A stretch of DNA of 64,000 bases from NCBI GenBank assembly GCA_964418125.1, contig CAYQKY010000007.1:41891-105890 (forward strand), read 5' to 3'. The position numbers were made by a program, and so were the translations under genes. This DNA comes from JACJXW01 sp964418125. GTDB lineage: Bacteria; Bacteroidota; Bacteroidia; Chitinophagales; Saprospiraceae. Of this stretch, positions 7,201 to 15,554 are shown one piece after another. Within the stretch, counting starts at the first letter, position 1. Each line of letters starts with the position of its first letter. A model generated the notes under the pieces. The model saw nothing but the letters and a program-made list of their open reading frames with translations, was not told where the DNA came from and did no database searches.

Positions 7201-9009
7201 TCAGGTAATCACCTCCTTTCCCTTTAAAATAGTCAATACATCATCACTCATCAAAGTAGGCGCCAGCCCTTCCATTTTCGGCAGTTCGTATTTGAAGAAG
7301 AACCGCATGGCATGGACCTTGCTCTCGTAGAACTCCGCGGGGTAGGCCACACTGCCGGATACCAGTTCCCGTTTGGCCACCACCGCCATATCCAGCCACA
7401 GCCAGCCCACTACCAGCGTGCTGAAGAAATCCATGAATACAGTGGCATCGGAAAGGAATCGTTCGTATTCCCCCTTCATGGCCAGGGGAAGCAGGAAGTC
7501 CAGCACCTGTTGACTGAGTTTCACCTTCTCTCCGAGTTGGCCGGCATAGGGCTTCAGCTCATCGAAAGTTACAGCCTGCTCCATGGTTTGCTGCATTTCC
7601 TGAGCCAGTAATTTCAGGGCTTTGCCGTTGTCCATGGTAATCTTGCGGCCGAGCAGGTCGAGCGACTGTATGCCGGTAGTGCCCTCGTATATGGCCATAA
7701 TGCGAATGTCCCGCAGGTATTGCTGCAATACAAAATCCGAACAGTAACCGTATCCACCAAGGACCTGCAGGCCGTTGTCTACCGCCTCTCTTCCCTTTTC
7801 CGTAGGATAGGCCTTAGCGATAGGCGTCAGCAATTCCACCAGTAACTTATTTTTTTGCTTCTCCTCTCCCTCCGTCACTTTTTCCAGGTCGTGGTATTTG
7901 GAGGCCAGCAGCAATAAGCTCAGCGAGCCTTCATAGATCACCTTCTGCAGGAGCAGCATGCGCCGCACATCGGCATGCTCAATGATGAGGACGGGTTCCT
8001 GCCGGGGATCTTTCTTGCCGCTGTCCATCACCCGGCGGCCCTGAGGGCGTTCTTTTGCATACTGCAGGGAGGCGTGATAGGCGGCCGAGGCGATCGACAG
8101 CCCACCCCTGCCTACCGAGATGCGGGCGTCGTTCATCATCTGGAACATGTATTTCAGCCCTCTGTGGGGCTCGCCCACCAGCCAGGCGCGGCAGTCGTCG
8201 TTCTCCCCAAAGACGAGATGGGTGGTGCAATAGCCCCGCTGGCCCATCTTCTGAAAGTCTCCGGCGGTAACGACATCATTGGGCGCCAGGCTGCCGTCTT
8301 CGGCAATGCGTTTCTTGGGAACCACGAAAAGGGAAATGCCCTTTGTTCCGGCCGGAGCGCCTTCGATGCGGGCCAGCAGCAGGTGTATGAAATTCTCGTT
8401 GTACTCGTGGTCGCCCCCCGAGATGAAAATCTTCTGCCCCTTGATCTGATAATACCCTTCATCGGTGGGATAGGCGGTGGTGGTAATGTCGGACAGGGAA
8501 CTTCCGGCCTGGGGTTCGGTCAGGCACATGGTGCCGGCCCACTGGCCGGACAACATGTTGGGCACATAAGCTTCCTTGAGGTGTTCGTTGCCAAAAGCCG
8601 TGATCAGCTTGGCGGCGCCGTCGGTAAGGCCCGGATACCCCATGACATGGTTATTGGCAGCTTCCATGATGAAGTAAGCTGCCAGCAAGGCCATGCCTGG
8701 CATCTGCAGGCCACCATCCTCATGTTCAAAAGTCGCTGCAATGACGCCCAGCTCTCCCATCTTTTCCATCGTTCTGCCTACCGTAGGATGGGCTATGATC
8801 TTACCGTCTTCATAATAGGCCGGATTCTCGTCCATTTCCCGGAAAATGGGATACAGTTCCTGGTCGGAAAAGTCTTTAACGGCATCCAGGAATATATTGA
8901 TGGCCTCGAGGTCGTATTCCTGATAGCGCGGATACTGAAAAAGGCTGTCCAGCTGATGCACCTGCTCCAGCTGAAAGCGAAGTGTATCCATATTGACGTA
9001 TTCGGCCAT
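7201..9009 (-). CDS. acyl-CoA dehydrogenase, long type with C-terminal extension
   Basis: A 602-residue flavoprotein, longer than the roughly 380 residues of short acyl-CoA dehydrogenases. It has the N-terminal helical domain, the FAD/substrate segment 'MCLTEPQAGSSLSDI', the 'QKIFISGGDHEYNEN' beta-domain and the C-terminal helical domain. The catalytic base candidate is the Glu in 'MAIYEGTTGIQSLDL'. About 130 extra C-terminal residues match the acyl-CoA_dh_C-type extension of large dehydrogenases. It oxidises acyl-CoA to enoyl-CoA and passes electrons to ETF. It is first in a likely operon with the crotonase gene. Confidence 0.93.
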   Translation of the reverse strand: MAEYVNMDTLRFQLEQVHQLDSLFQYPRYQEYDLEAINIFLDAVKDFSDQELYPIFREMDENPAYYEDGKIIAHPTVGRTMEKMGELGVIAATFEHEDGGLQMPGMALLAAYFIMEAANNHVMGYPGLTDGAAKLITAFGNEHLKEAYVPNMLSGQWAGTMCLTEPQAGSSLSDITTTAYPTDEGYYQIKGQKIFISGGDHEYNENFIHLLLARIEGAPAGTKGISLFVVPKKRIAEDGSLAPNDVVTAGDFQKMGQRGYCTTHLVFGENDDCRAWLVGEPHRGLKYMFQMMNDARISVGRGGLSIASAAYHASLQYAKERPQGRRVMDSGKKDPRQEPVLIIEHADVRRMLLLQKVIYEGSLSLLLLASKYHDLEKVTEGEEKQKNKLLVELLTPIAKAYPTEKGREAVDNGLQVLGGYGYCSDFVLQQYLRDIRIMAIYEGTTGIQSLDLLGRKITMDNGKALKLLAQEMQQTMEQAVTFDELKPYAGQLGEKVKLSQQVLDFLLPLAMKGEYERFLSDATVFMDFFSTLVVGWLWLDMAVVAKRELVSGSVAYPAEFYESKVHAMRFFFKYELPKMEGLAPTLMSDDVLTILKGKEVIT

Positions 9010-9127
9010 GGCGGCGTCCGGTTTTACAAGGTGTGAAAAGGAAAGGGCAAAAGCCTTTTAAATCCAACGCAAAAGATCGGTATTGCGGAGGGAAATTCAA
9101 ACTTTTTCAGGGGAAATTCACAGCCTC

Positions 9128-11722
9128 TTAATATCCGGTATTCTGTATTTGAATGGCATTTATTATTGGCTCGCCGTTCCGGGGCAGGAAATCCAGGCTG
9201 AGGATGGGGTCCTCCAGCCGGACAGTAAAATCGAGGGTTGCAGCCCGGTATGGGCCGTAGCTCCCGGCTATATCGATGGAAGGCGCCAGCTCCTTTCCGT
9301 TGAATGCCAGCCCGAAAGTACGCGCTCCCGGCTCTTTGCCCTCCAGTTCTGCAAAATGCAGGGCCAGCCGGTAAGTTCCCGGCGGCAGGGGGAACAATAA
9401 CCGCCGCAGGCCGATCCGCTGGGTTTGGTAGAGCGGGTCCTTATCGGTGCCGAGGATATCCTTATCCGTACCTACGCCCCGATTGCGGGGCATGAACCTG
9501 TCGCCGCCTACAAACCCCCAGGAATTCTCCCGGCTCTCTCGTTCCGGAATCCAGAGCAGGCCCACTTCTTCATCCTGAAAATACAGGGCGGCGCCCATAT
9601 TGAGGTGAATACCCTGCTTGCCGGCAAGTTTTTGCTCCGGAAGTACATGGAAATTTACCGATTGCACCTCAATAATGGCTTGGCCATCGGCCTCCGCGCG
9701 AAGTTCAAGCTGATTTTCTCCCTCCCGGAAAGGGACTTTCCAGGAAGCTTTATACCGCTCCAGGGACTGGGCTCCCAGCGAACGGCCGTTGTGCAGCAAT
9801 TCTGCTTTTTCTACATTACCGCAGGCCCAAACCGTCTGCACGCACCTGGGCTCGGACAGGTTCTGAACGCCTGCTCTCTGCTTCCAGCTTACCGGCATCA
9901 GCTTGAGCACCGGTTCTCCGGAAAGCCAGGCTTTATAGATATAGAAGGCGTCTTTGGGTTCCCGGTTAAAGCCACACAGGCCTTTGTTATTAATGTGCGG
10001 CACGGCGTCCCGCCGGTTTTCCGAGCCAAAATCGAACATGTTCCACACCGCAGCGCCCGCAAGGTAAGGCCGTTCCGTGATCTGTTGCAGGTGGCTCTCG
10101 TGGAAAATATTTTCCCAATCTACCGTAAAATCGAAGCGGACAGGCTCCAGAGAACGCAGGCGCGGGTCGGCGCCGGCGCCATATTCCGTTAATATCATAG
10201 GTTTGTCGGGAAGCTCCCGGTGAGCGCGATCCATGAAGGCGCCGAATCCGCTAAGGCCTTCTTCATACCAGCCGTAGTACAGGTTCCAACCAACAATCAT
10301 AGGGATCCGGGTGAGGCCGGATTCGTGGTAGACTGCGAAATCCCCATGGCTGGGGATCATCGTGTAGCGCGTGCTGTCTTCCCGTCGGGTTAAGTCCTCC
10401 AGTTGCCGGGCGAAGGCAACGATCTTTTCGATCCACTCGCGGTCTCTATCCAACTGCCGCCCCAGGAACATTTCATTCATGTATGCCCAGACGATGATGC
10501 TGGGGTGGTTATAGTATTGCCGGATCATCTCCTGCATCATCGTTTTGCAGTTATCGTAAAACTCAGGGCTGTCGGTGATCTCATGGTCCAGAGGGATCTC
10601 CATGGTAACCAGCAGCCCCAGCTCGTCGCAGGCCTCGAGTACGGCCGGGTCCTGCGGATAGTGAGCGGTGCGGAAAAAGTTGGCGCCCATGGATTTGATC
10701 ATTTCCATGTCTTCACGGTGCTCGGCATTGCTCAGGGCGTTGGCCTTTCCCGGCCTGTCCTGATGGCGGTTGACGCCCATCAGTTTCAGGGGTTTGCCGT
10801 TCAGGAAAAACCCTTGATCGGGGTCAAAGTCAAACCAGCGGAAGGCCAGGGGCTGGACGAGTTCATCCAGGATTTCCCCCCGTTCGCTTTCCTTGACCTG
10901 AATGGTGAGGCTGTACAAGTTCGGGTGGTTGGGTGACCAAAGCATCGGGCGGGGAAAAGTGAAAGCCCAATCGAAGGTATTGGCGCCGGGATCGAGCCGC
11001 ACAATCCGTTCAAAGACGCCGGCTTTTTCCCCGACGTTGTCTCTGATCTCGACATAAAGGCGGGTATCCTCCCGGGGCGCTTCCCCATTCATGATGGTTC
11101 CGCGCAAGTTGATCTTTGCTATGGAGGAATCTACGTAGGGCGTAGAAATATACATGCCGGGAGAAGCATAATCGAGCAGGCCGAAATGCACTTCATCCGT
11201 GAGGATGAGGTACACATCCCGATAAATGCCGCCGTAAAAGTTGAAATCGCCTTTGAGAGGAGGAACTGCCGCGTCATGGCTGTTGTCCAGGCGTACTTCC
11301 AGAAGGTTATTTCCTTCTCTGAATTGGCCGGTAATGTCAAAACAGAAGGCGGTATACCCCCCTTTGTGCTCCCCCACCCTTTCTCCGTTGACGAAAACCT
11401 GCGCGTACTGATTGGCGGCTTCGAAATAGAGAAAGGCTTTCTTCTTCCCGGGGAAGATATTGCTGTTCAGCACTTTACGGTACCACCCTACTCCGCGGTA
11501 GTAGCCCGGCTCTTCATCAAAGGGATCCTCCGTATTCCAGGAATGCGGCAGGTTGATGGGCTGCCATTCATTGCCATCTTCCGGCTTCTCCCCTTTCGAG
11601 AACTGCCAGTTGTCGTTGATGGCGATCCTGTAGCGGGGCAAATGGGCAGCCGGCTCCTGAGCGGCGGCCTGAAACAAGCCCGGGAACATGATGCTGCAAA
11701 GACAGAAAATGATGAACCTCAT
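9128..11722 (-). CDS. glycoside hydrolase family 2 enzyme with C-terminal malectin-like domain
   Basis: 864 residues with a signal peptide ending near AAAQ (about residue 22). A GH2 sugar-binding domain (30-190), Ig-like domain (200-300) and TIM barrel (305-600) follow. The acid/base is Glu417 ('VWAYMNEMFLG') and the nucleophile Glu513 ('MILTEYGAGAD'). The C-terminal 150 residues ('GTYRLALHFAELEGKEPG', 'INAIQIQNTGY') match a malectin-like carbohydrate-binding domain. Specificity could be beta-galactosidase, beta-glucuronidase or beta-mannosidase; the architecture alone does not decide. It is the last gene of PUL 1 and probably removes a side group from fragments in the periplasm. An AT-rich 55-base gap precedes it. 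Confidence 0.9.
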   Translation of the reverse strand: MRFIIFCLCSIMFPGLFQAAAQEPAAHLPRYRIAINDNWQFSKGEKPEDGNEWQPINLPHSWNTEDPFDEEPGYYRGVGWYRKVLNSNIFPGKKKAFLYFEAANQYAQVFVNGERVGEHKGGYTAFCFDITGQFREGNNLLEVRLDNSHDAAVPPLKGDFNFYGGIYRDVYLILTDEVHFGLLDYASPGMYISTPYVDSSIAKINLRGTIMNGEAPREDTRLYVEIRDNVGEKAGVFERIVRLDPGANTFDWAFTFPRPMLWSPNHPNLYSLTIQVKESERGEILDELVQPLAFRWFDFDPDQGFFLNGKPLKLMGVNRHQDRPGKANALSNAEHREDMEMIKSMGANFFRTAHYPQDPAVLEACDELGLLVTMEIPLDHEITDSPEFYDNCKTMMQEMIRQYYNHPSIIVWAYMNEMFLGRQLDRDREWIEKIVAFARQLEDLTRREDSTRYTMIPSHGDFAVYHESGLTRIPMIVGWNLYYGWYEEGLSGFGAFMDRAHRELPDKPMILTEYGAGADPRLRSLEPVRFDFTVDWENIFHESHLQQITERPYLAGAAVWNMFDFGSENRRDAVPHINNKGLCGFNREPKDAFYIYKAWLSGEPVLKLMPVSWKQRAGVQNLSEPRCVQTVWACGNVEKAELLHNGRSLGAQSLERYKASWKVPFREGENQLELRAEADGQAIIEVQSVNFHVLPEQKLAGKQGIHLNMGAALYFQDEEVGLLWIPERESRENSWGFVGGDRFMPRNRGVGTDKDILGTDKDPLYQTQRIGLRRLLFPLPPGTYRLALHFAELEGKEPGARTFGLAFNGKELAPSIDIAGSYGPYRAATLDFTVRLEDPILSLDFLPRNGEPIINAIQIQNTGY

Positions 11723-11777
11723 ATATTTTATCTTTCTTTTTTTTCGATCCCTTTTAATGACACATAGGGGCCCCGGC

Positions 11778-13538
11778 CTATTCTACTTTGATAATTTCCG
11801 TCCGATCTGAAATCCCGTTATTGTTGAAAGCCTCGATCTGAAAGTAGTATTCATCGGTTCTGTCCATTCCGGTGAAGTAATATTCATTCCTGCCGTAAAC
11901 CATAATGCTTCCGTAGAGCTTGTCGGGTGACTTTCCGAAATAGATTACATAACCGTCCGCCATATCATTGGCCTTCCATTTCAACCAGGCGCTCCTCCGC
12001 TCGCCGTATTTGGCGGGATCGGCGCGCAATACAACGAAATTTTCAACCCGGCCGGGCTTTTCGCCACTCCCCTTTCCGAATACCCGAAACCCACTCAAGG
12101 CAAACTTGCCGGTGGGCATGTGGATGTTTTCCATTTTTAAATATCTTCCTTTAGCCGGCTGGCTGAGCTCTACATAATCGTGCGGGGCATCGGTTTTGTT
12201 ATCGCTCTTGTCCACGAGGGTTTTCCAGCTCTTGCCGTCATCCGAAACAAGTATCCGGTATTGATGGTAAGTGCCGGTTTGTTTGCCCAGGAATTCCGCG
12301 TCCTGGTCCGCGTAATTGATCTGTATGGCATGGATGGCCGACATTTCCCCAAGGTCCGCCTGAAACCACTCTCCCTTGTCTCCCGTTTCTGCGCTCCAGT
12401 ACGTTTTGATATCCTCATCTACGGCGAAGTTGGGCTGGTAACCGCCCAGGGTGGAAGAAACCTGCACCGGTTTGTTGTAGTTGAGCAGCATCCAGCCGGT
12501 GAAGAGCCCTTTGATGTGATCTGCATTTTGCCGGGGCAGATAAGTGGGATAATCGCCATAGGCGGTGTGGCAGTACAGTACATCATCCTGATCAAAGCCG
12601 GCGGGCCAGATGCCTATCCTTCTTTCAAAGTTGTTCTTTACGCCTATTGCTATCGTCGAGACGTGCCACCATTTTCCGTAATTATCCTGATAGGTAGCGC
12701 CATGGCCCGCGCCCCGGGCAAAGCCGCCGGGTTTATAGGAAAAGGGGTTGTGCTTCTGGTACTCGAACCCCTCCATTGGGTTTTCGCTTACATAAACGCC
12801 ATCCGCATACCCGCTAAACTCCGTTCCCGGAGCGCCGTACTGCAGGTAGTATTTTCCGTTGTGTTTAGTTACCCAGGCGCCTTCCATAAACGGCTGCAGG
12901 AAAGTGTTGTCGTTGTATTCTCCAAACCTTTCCCAGCCGTGGTCTTCCGGCTGTAGCATCATCAGCGGTTTCACATAGCCTTCCGATTGCAGGGTTTTAG
13001 TGTTGATCTCCGTTCCCAGCAAGGGGTATACGTTGCTGGAGCCCCAGTACAGATAGAGCTTATCCGTTTCTTCCTCATACAAAAACCCGGGGTCCCAGGC
13101 GCCCACTTTCAGGGAATCGACGGCGATCTCCCAGTCGTCCACCGTTGGGTTCCGGCTTTTCCACATAGAAAAGGCCGAGCCATGGGTGGAACCGATCACG
13201 TACAGCTCATCCTTCATCACAAACGCGGCCGGGGCACAGAGTTCGTCATAGACTTTATTGCGCTCCCTTAAAAACCTGCGCTCCACGAAATTCCAGTTGT
13301 ACATATCTTCGCTCCACCAGTATCCCCATTGGTTGGTGGAGAACAGGAAATACTTATTTCTGAAATTGACGATTACCGGGTCGGCCGTGGCCCGGTGTTT
13401 GCCCTGCTCGGAAAAATTGGGAATGGGCGTATACCCATAATCGATATTTATGGGATTGCAGTAGGTTTTTTGCTGTGCAGCAGCCAGGGCGCATCCTGAT
13501 AGGAATGCGAACAGAAGGAGTACTTTTCTGTATGACAT
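11778..13538 (-). CDS. GH43-like (clan GH-F) glycosidase with discoidin and Fn3-like domains, copy 1
   Basis: The start at 13538 (MSYRKVLLLFAF) gives a clean signal peptide and 586 residues; the longer frame would overlap the previous gene. The five-bladed propeller carries the GH43 triad in order and spacing: Asp53 ('TADPVIVNF'), Asp149 ('GAWDPGFLY') and Glu219 ('FMEGAWVTK'). Residues 350-490 are an F5/8 type C domain ('TYWSAETGDKGEWFQADLG', ending 'FALSGFRVFG'), followed by an Fn3-like end domain. The family removes arabinose, xylose or galactose-type residues; the exact linkage is unknown. It lies 13 bases after a paralogue of the same layout. Confidence 0.85.
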   Translation of the reverse strand: MSYRKVLLLFAFLSGCALAAAQQKTYCNPINIDYGYTPIPNFSEQGKHRATADPVIVNFRNKYFLFSTNQWGYWWSEDMYNWNFVERRFLRERNKVYDELCAPAAFVMKDELYVIGSTHGSAFSMWKSRNPTVDDWEIAVDSLKVGAWDPGFLYEEETDKLYLYWGSSNVYPLLGTEINTKTLQSEGYVKPLMMLQPEDHGWERFGEYNDNTFLQPFMEGAWVTKHNGKYYLQYGAPGTEFSGYADGVYVSENPMEGFEYQKHNPFSYKPGGFARGAGHGATYQDNYGKWWHVSTIAIGVKNNFERRIGIWPAGFDQDDVLYCHTAYGDYPTYLPRQNADHIKGLFTGWMLLNYNKPVQVSSTLGGYQPNFAVDEDIKTYWSAETGDKGEWFQADLGEMSAIHAIQINYADQDAEFLGKQTGTYHQYRILVSDDGKSWKTLVDKSDNKTDAPHDYVELSQPAKGRYLKMENIHMPTGKFALSGFRVFGKGSGEKPGRVENFVVLRADPAKYGERRSAWLKWKANDMADGYVIYFGKSPDKLYGSIMVYGRNEYYFTGMDRTDEYYFQIEAFNNNGISDRTEIIKVE

Positions 13539-13551
13539 TTTGAAAGTTTTT

Positions 13552-15399
13552 TTATTCCGTGTACAGGATCTCACTGCGTTCCGAAATGCCATTTTCATTA
13601 AAAGCCTCTACCTGGTAGTAATAGCTCTGATCGGTATTGAGGGCCCTGAGTTCATAACTTGACTGGCCGTACATCAGGGCCGACAGGTTGAGGCGATCCT
13701 TGTCGATACCCCAGTAGATGACGTAGCCGGTAGCGGTGGGATCGGCATCCCAGGAAAGATCGGCATTGCGGCGGTCCGCCTGGCGCCGGACGCCGAAATC
13801 CTCTGGTTTGGCGGGCGGATCACCTTTCCCGTTGCCGAATACCCGGAGCTCGGAAATGGCCAGATACTTGTTGGTTAGGTAGACGTGCTCGTAACGGATA
13901 AAGCGGGCTTCTGCCGGCCTGGCCAGTTCGATATAGCCGTGAGGCATGTCGCGTTGATTATTGGAATAATCGGCGATGGTTTCCCAGGCTTCGCCATCTT
14001 TGGAAGCTTTCAGGACGAACTGCTGGCGCAGGGTATCCGGCCGGCCGAAGATCTCGCTTTTGAAATCCTGAAAGTTGATCTGCACGGCCTTCACATCCAT
14101 AACTTCTTCCAGGTCAATGGTTACGTAAATGGAGTCGTCATTGGCCGCCGATACCCAGTAGGAACGGATCTCCTCGTCGTTGACCTTTTCGATATTAAAC
14201 TCAGTGATCTGGCCCAGCATGTAACCGCTGTCGCTTTCATCCACCACGTTCACCTCCGACTCGACGAGCGGGGAGTTGGTCTTTACCGGCTTCTGGTAGG
14301 AAAGCAGCATCCAGCCGGTGAAGCGGTTCTTGTGGTTTACGACTTCTGTCCCGGGCAGGTAATGCGGGTAATCGCCATAGGCGGTATTGACGTACATCTG
14401 GCCGTTATCGTCAAAACCGGCCGGATACATGCCGATACGGCGCTCAAATTTGTAATTGACGGAGATGGCCATGGTGGCGAAGTGCCAGTAATTGCCGTCG
14501 TTATCCCGTACCGTACTGCCATGGCCCGACCCTTTGAGGAAACCGCCCGGCTTGTAGGAGATCGGGTTGTAAGGGGCATATTCGAAGGGCCCCAACGGAG
14601 TTTTACCGGTATACACCCCGTCGGCATAGACGTTCCACTGCGTGCCGGGGGCGCCGTATTCCAGGTAATAGGTGTCGCCATGCCTGACCATCCAGGGGCC
14701 TTCGATAAAGGGTTTTAAATCTGATTTGTGATCCTGGCCGAAGCGCTCCCAGCCGTGCTTTTCGGGTTCCAGGTTGAATAAGTCCACCTGCTCGCCGACA
14801 GGGACGTAATAATTGTCGGCATCCAGTTCAACCCCGCGAATGGGCCACTTATTGGAAGACTCCTCATACAGGTACACCCTGCCGTCATCGTCTACGAACA
14901 GGTTGGGGTCCTGTACACCGCCGGGAGGGTTGATCACGGCAAAATTTGTCTTCCAGTCCCCCAGTTCCGGGTTGTCGGTTTCGATGACCGCCCCCCGCCC
15001 GGAAGGGTCGCCCAGCACGATGACCTTGCCATCTTTGACTGCCGCCGCCGGAGCGTTACTGCCGTTGAAATACCAGCTCTGCGGGCGGATGAATGTCCAG
15101 TTGCTCATATCATCAGATACCCAATAGCCATGCGAGCGGGTAACAAAAAGGTAATATTTGCCTTTGAAGTTGACTATCGCCGGGTCGGCCCCGGAGCGGT
15201 AGGACACATTATTGCGCGCCCGGTAGTGCGACATATAGGAGTAGTCGATGTCGATCGGGTTGCAGTAGGTTTTGTAATTGCGTTCTGCTGCGTAGGATTT
15301 TTTTTGACCTTCTTGTGCCTTTAGCGTATGTAAGGGCGGCCCTGTCAGAAATATCAGCAGCGGGATGAGGATGGATGTGATAGGTTTGTGAAAGATCAT
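13552..15399 (-). CDS. GH43-like (clan GH-F) glycosidase with discoidin and Fn3-like domains, copy 2
   Basis: From the ATG at 15399 (MIFHKPITSILIP) the protein has 615 residues with a signal peptide. The GH43-type triad is Asp72 ('SGADPAIVNF'), Asp164 ('VQDPNLFVDD') and Glu233 ('FIEGPWMVR'). An F5/8 type C-like domain ends at 'YLAISELRVFG' and a C-terminal Fn3-like domain ends at 'NENGISERSEILYTE'. It is clearly a diverged duplicate of the next gene: both begin the mature part with 'KTYCNPI' and both end in the same way. Divergence in the propeller suggests different subsites, so the two may act on successive decorations of the PUL 1 substrate. Confidence 0.85.
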   Translation of the reverse strand: MIFHKPITSILIPLLIFLTGPPLHTLKAQEGQKKSYAAERNYKTYCNPIDIDYSYMSHYRARNNVSYRSGADPAIVNFKGKYYLFVTRSHGYWVSDDMSNWTFIRPQSWYFNGSNAPAAAVKDGKVIVLGDPSGRGAVIETDNPELGDWKTNFAVINPPGGVQDPNLFVDDDGRVYLYEESSNKWPIRGVELDADNYYVPVGEQVDLFNLEPEKHGWERFGQDHKSDLKPFIEGPWMVRHGDTYYLEYGAPGTQWNVYADGVYTGKTPLGPFEYAPYNPISYKPGGFLKGSGHGSTVRDNDGNYWHFATMAISVNYKFERRIGMYPAGFDDNGQMYVNTAYGDYPHYLPGTEVVNHKNRFTGWMLLSYQKPVKTNSPLVESEVNVVDESDSGYMLGQITEFNIEKVNDEEIRSYWVSAANDDSIYVTIDLEEVMDVKAVQINFQDFKSEIFGRPDTLRQQFVLKASKDGEAWETIADYSNNQRDMPHGYIELARPAEARFIRYEHVYLTNKYLAISELRVFGNGKGDPPAKPEDFGVRRQADRRNADLSWDADPTATGYVIYWGIDKDRLNLSALMYGQSSYELRALNTDQSYYYQVEAFNENGISERSEILYTE

Positions 15400-15554
15400 A
15401 CCATTTATTTTATATCGGAGGAGCAAGCATAGTTGGGTAACGGGGAAGAAGGCCCCCCTCCCCTTTTGGGCAGAGGTTATTGGTTCTATTGAGCACGGCT
15501 CCGGAGGAGCTTAATGTTGGTAGAAATTGATGCCAAATGCTAAGAACAGGGGCT

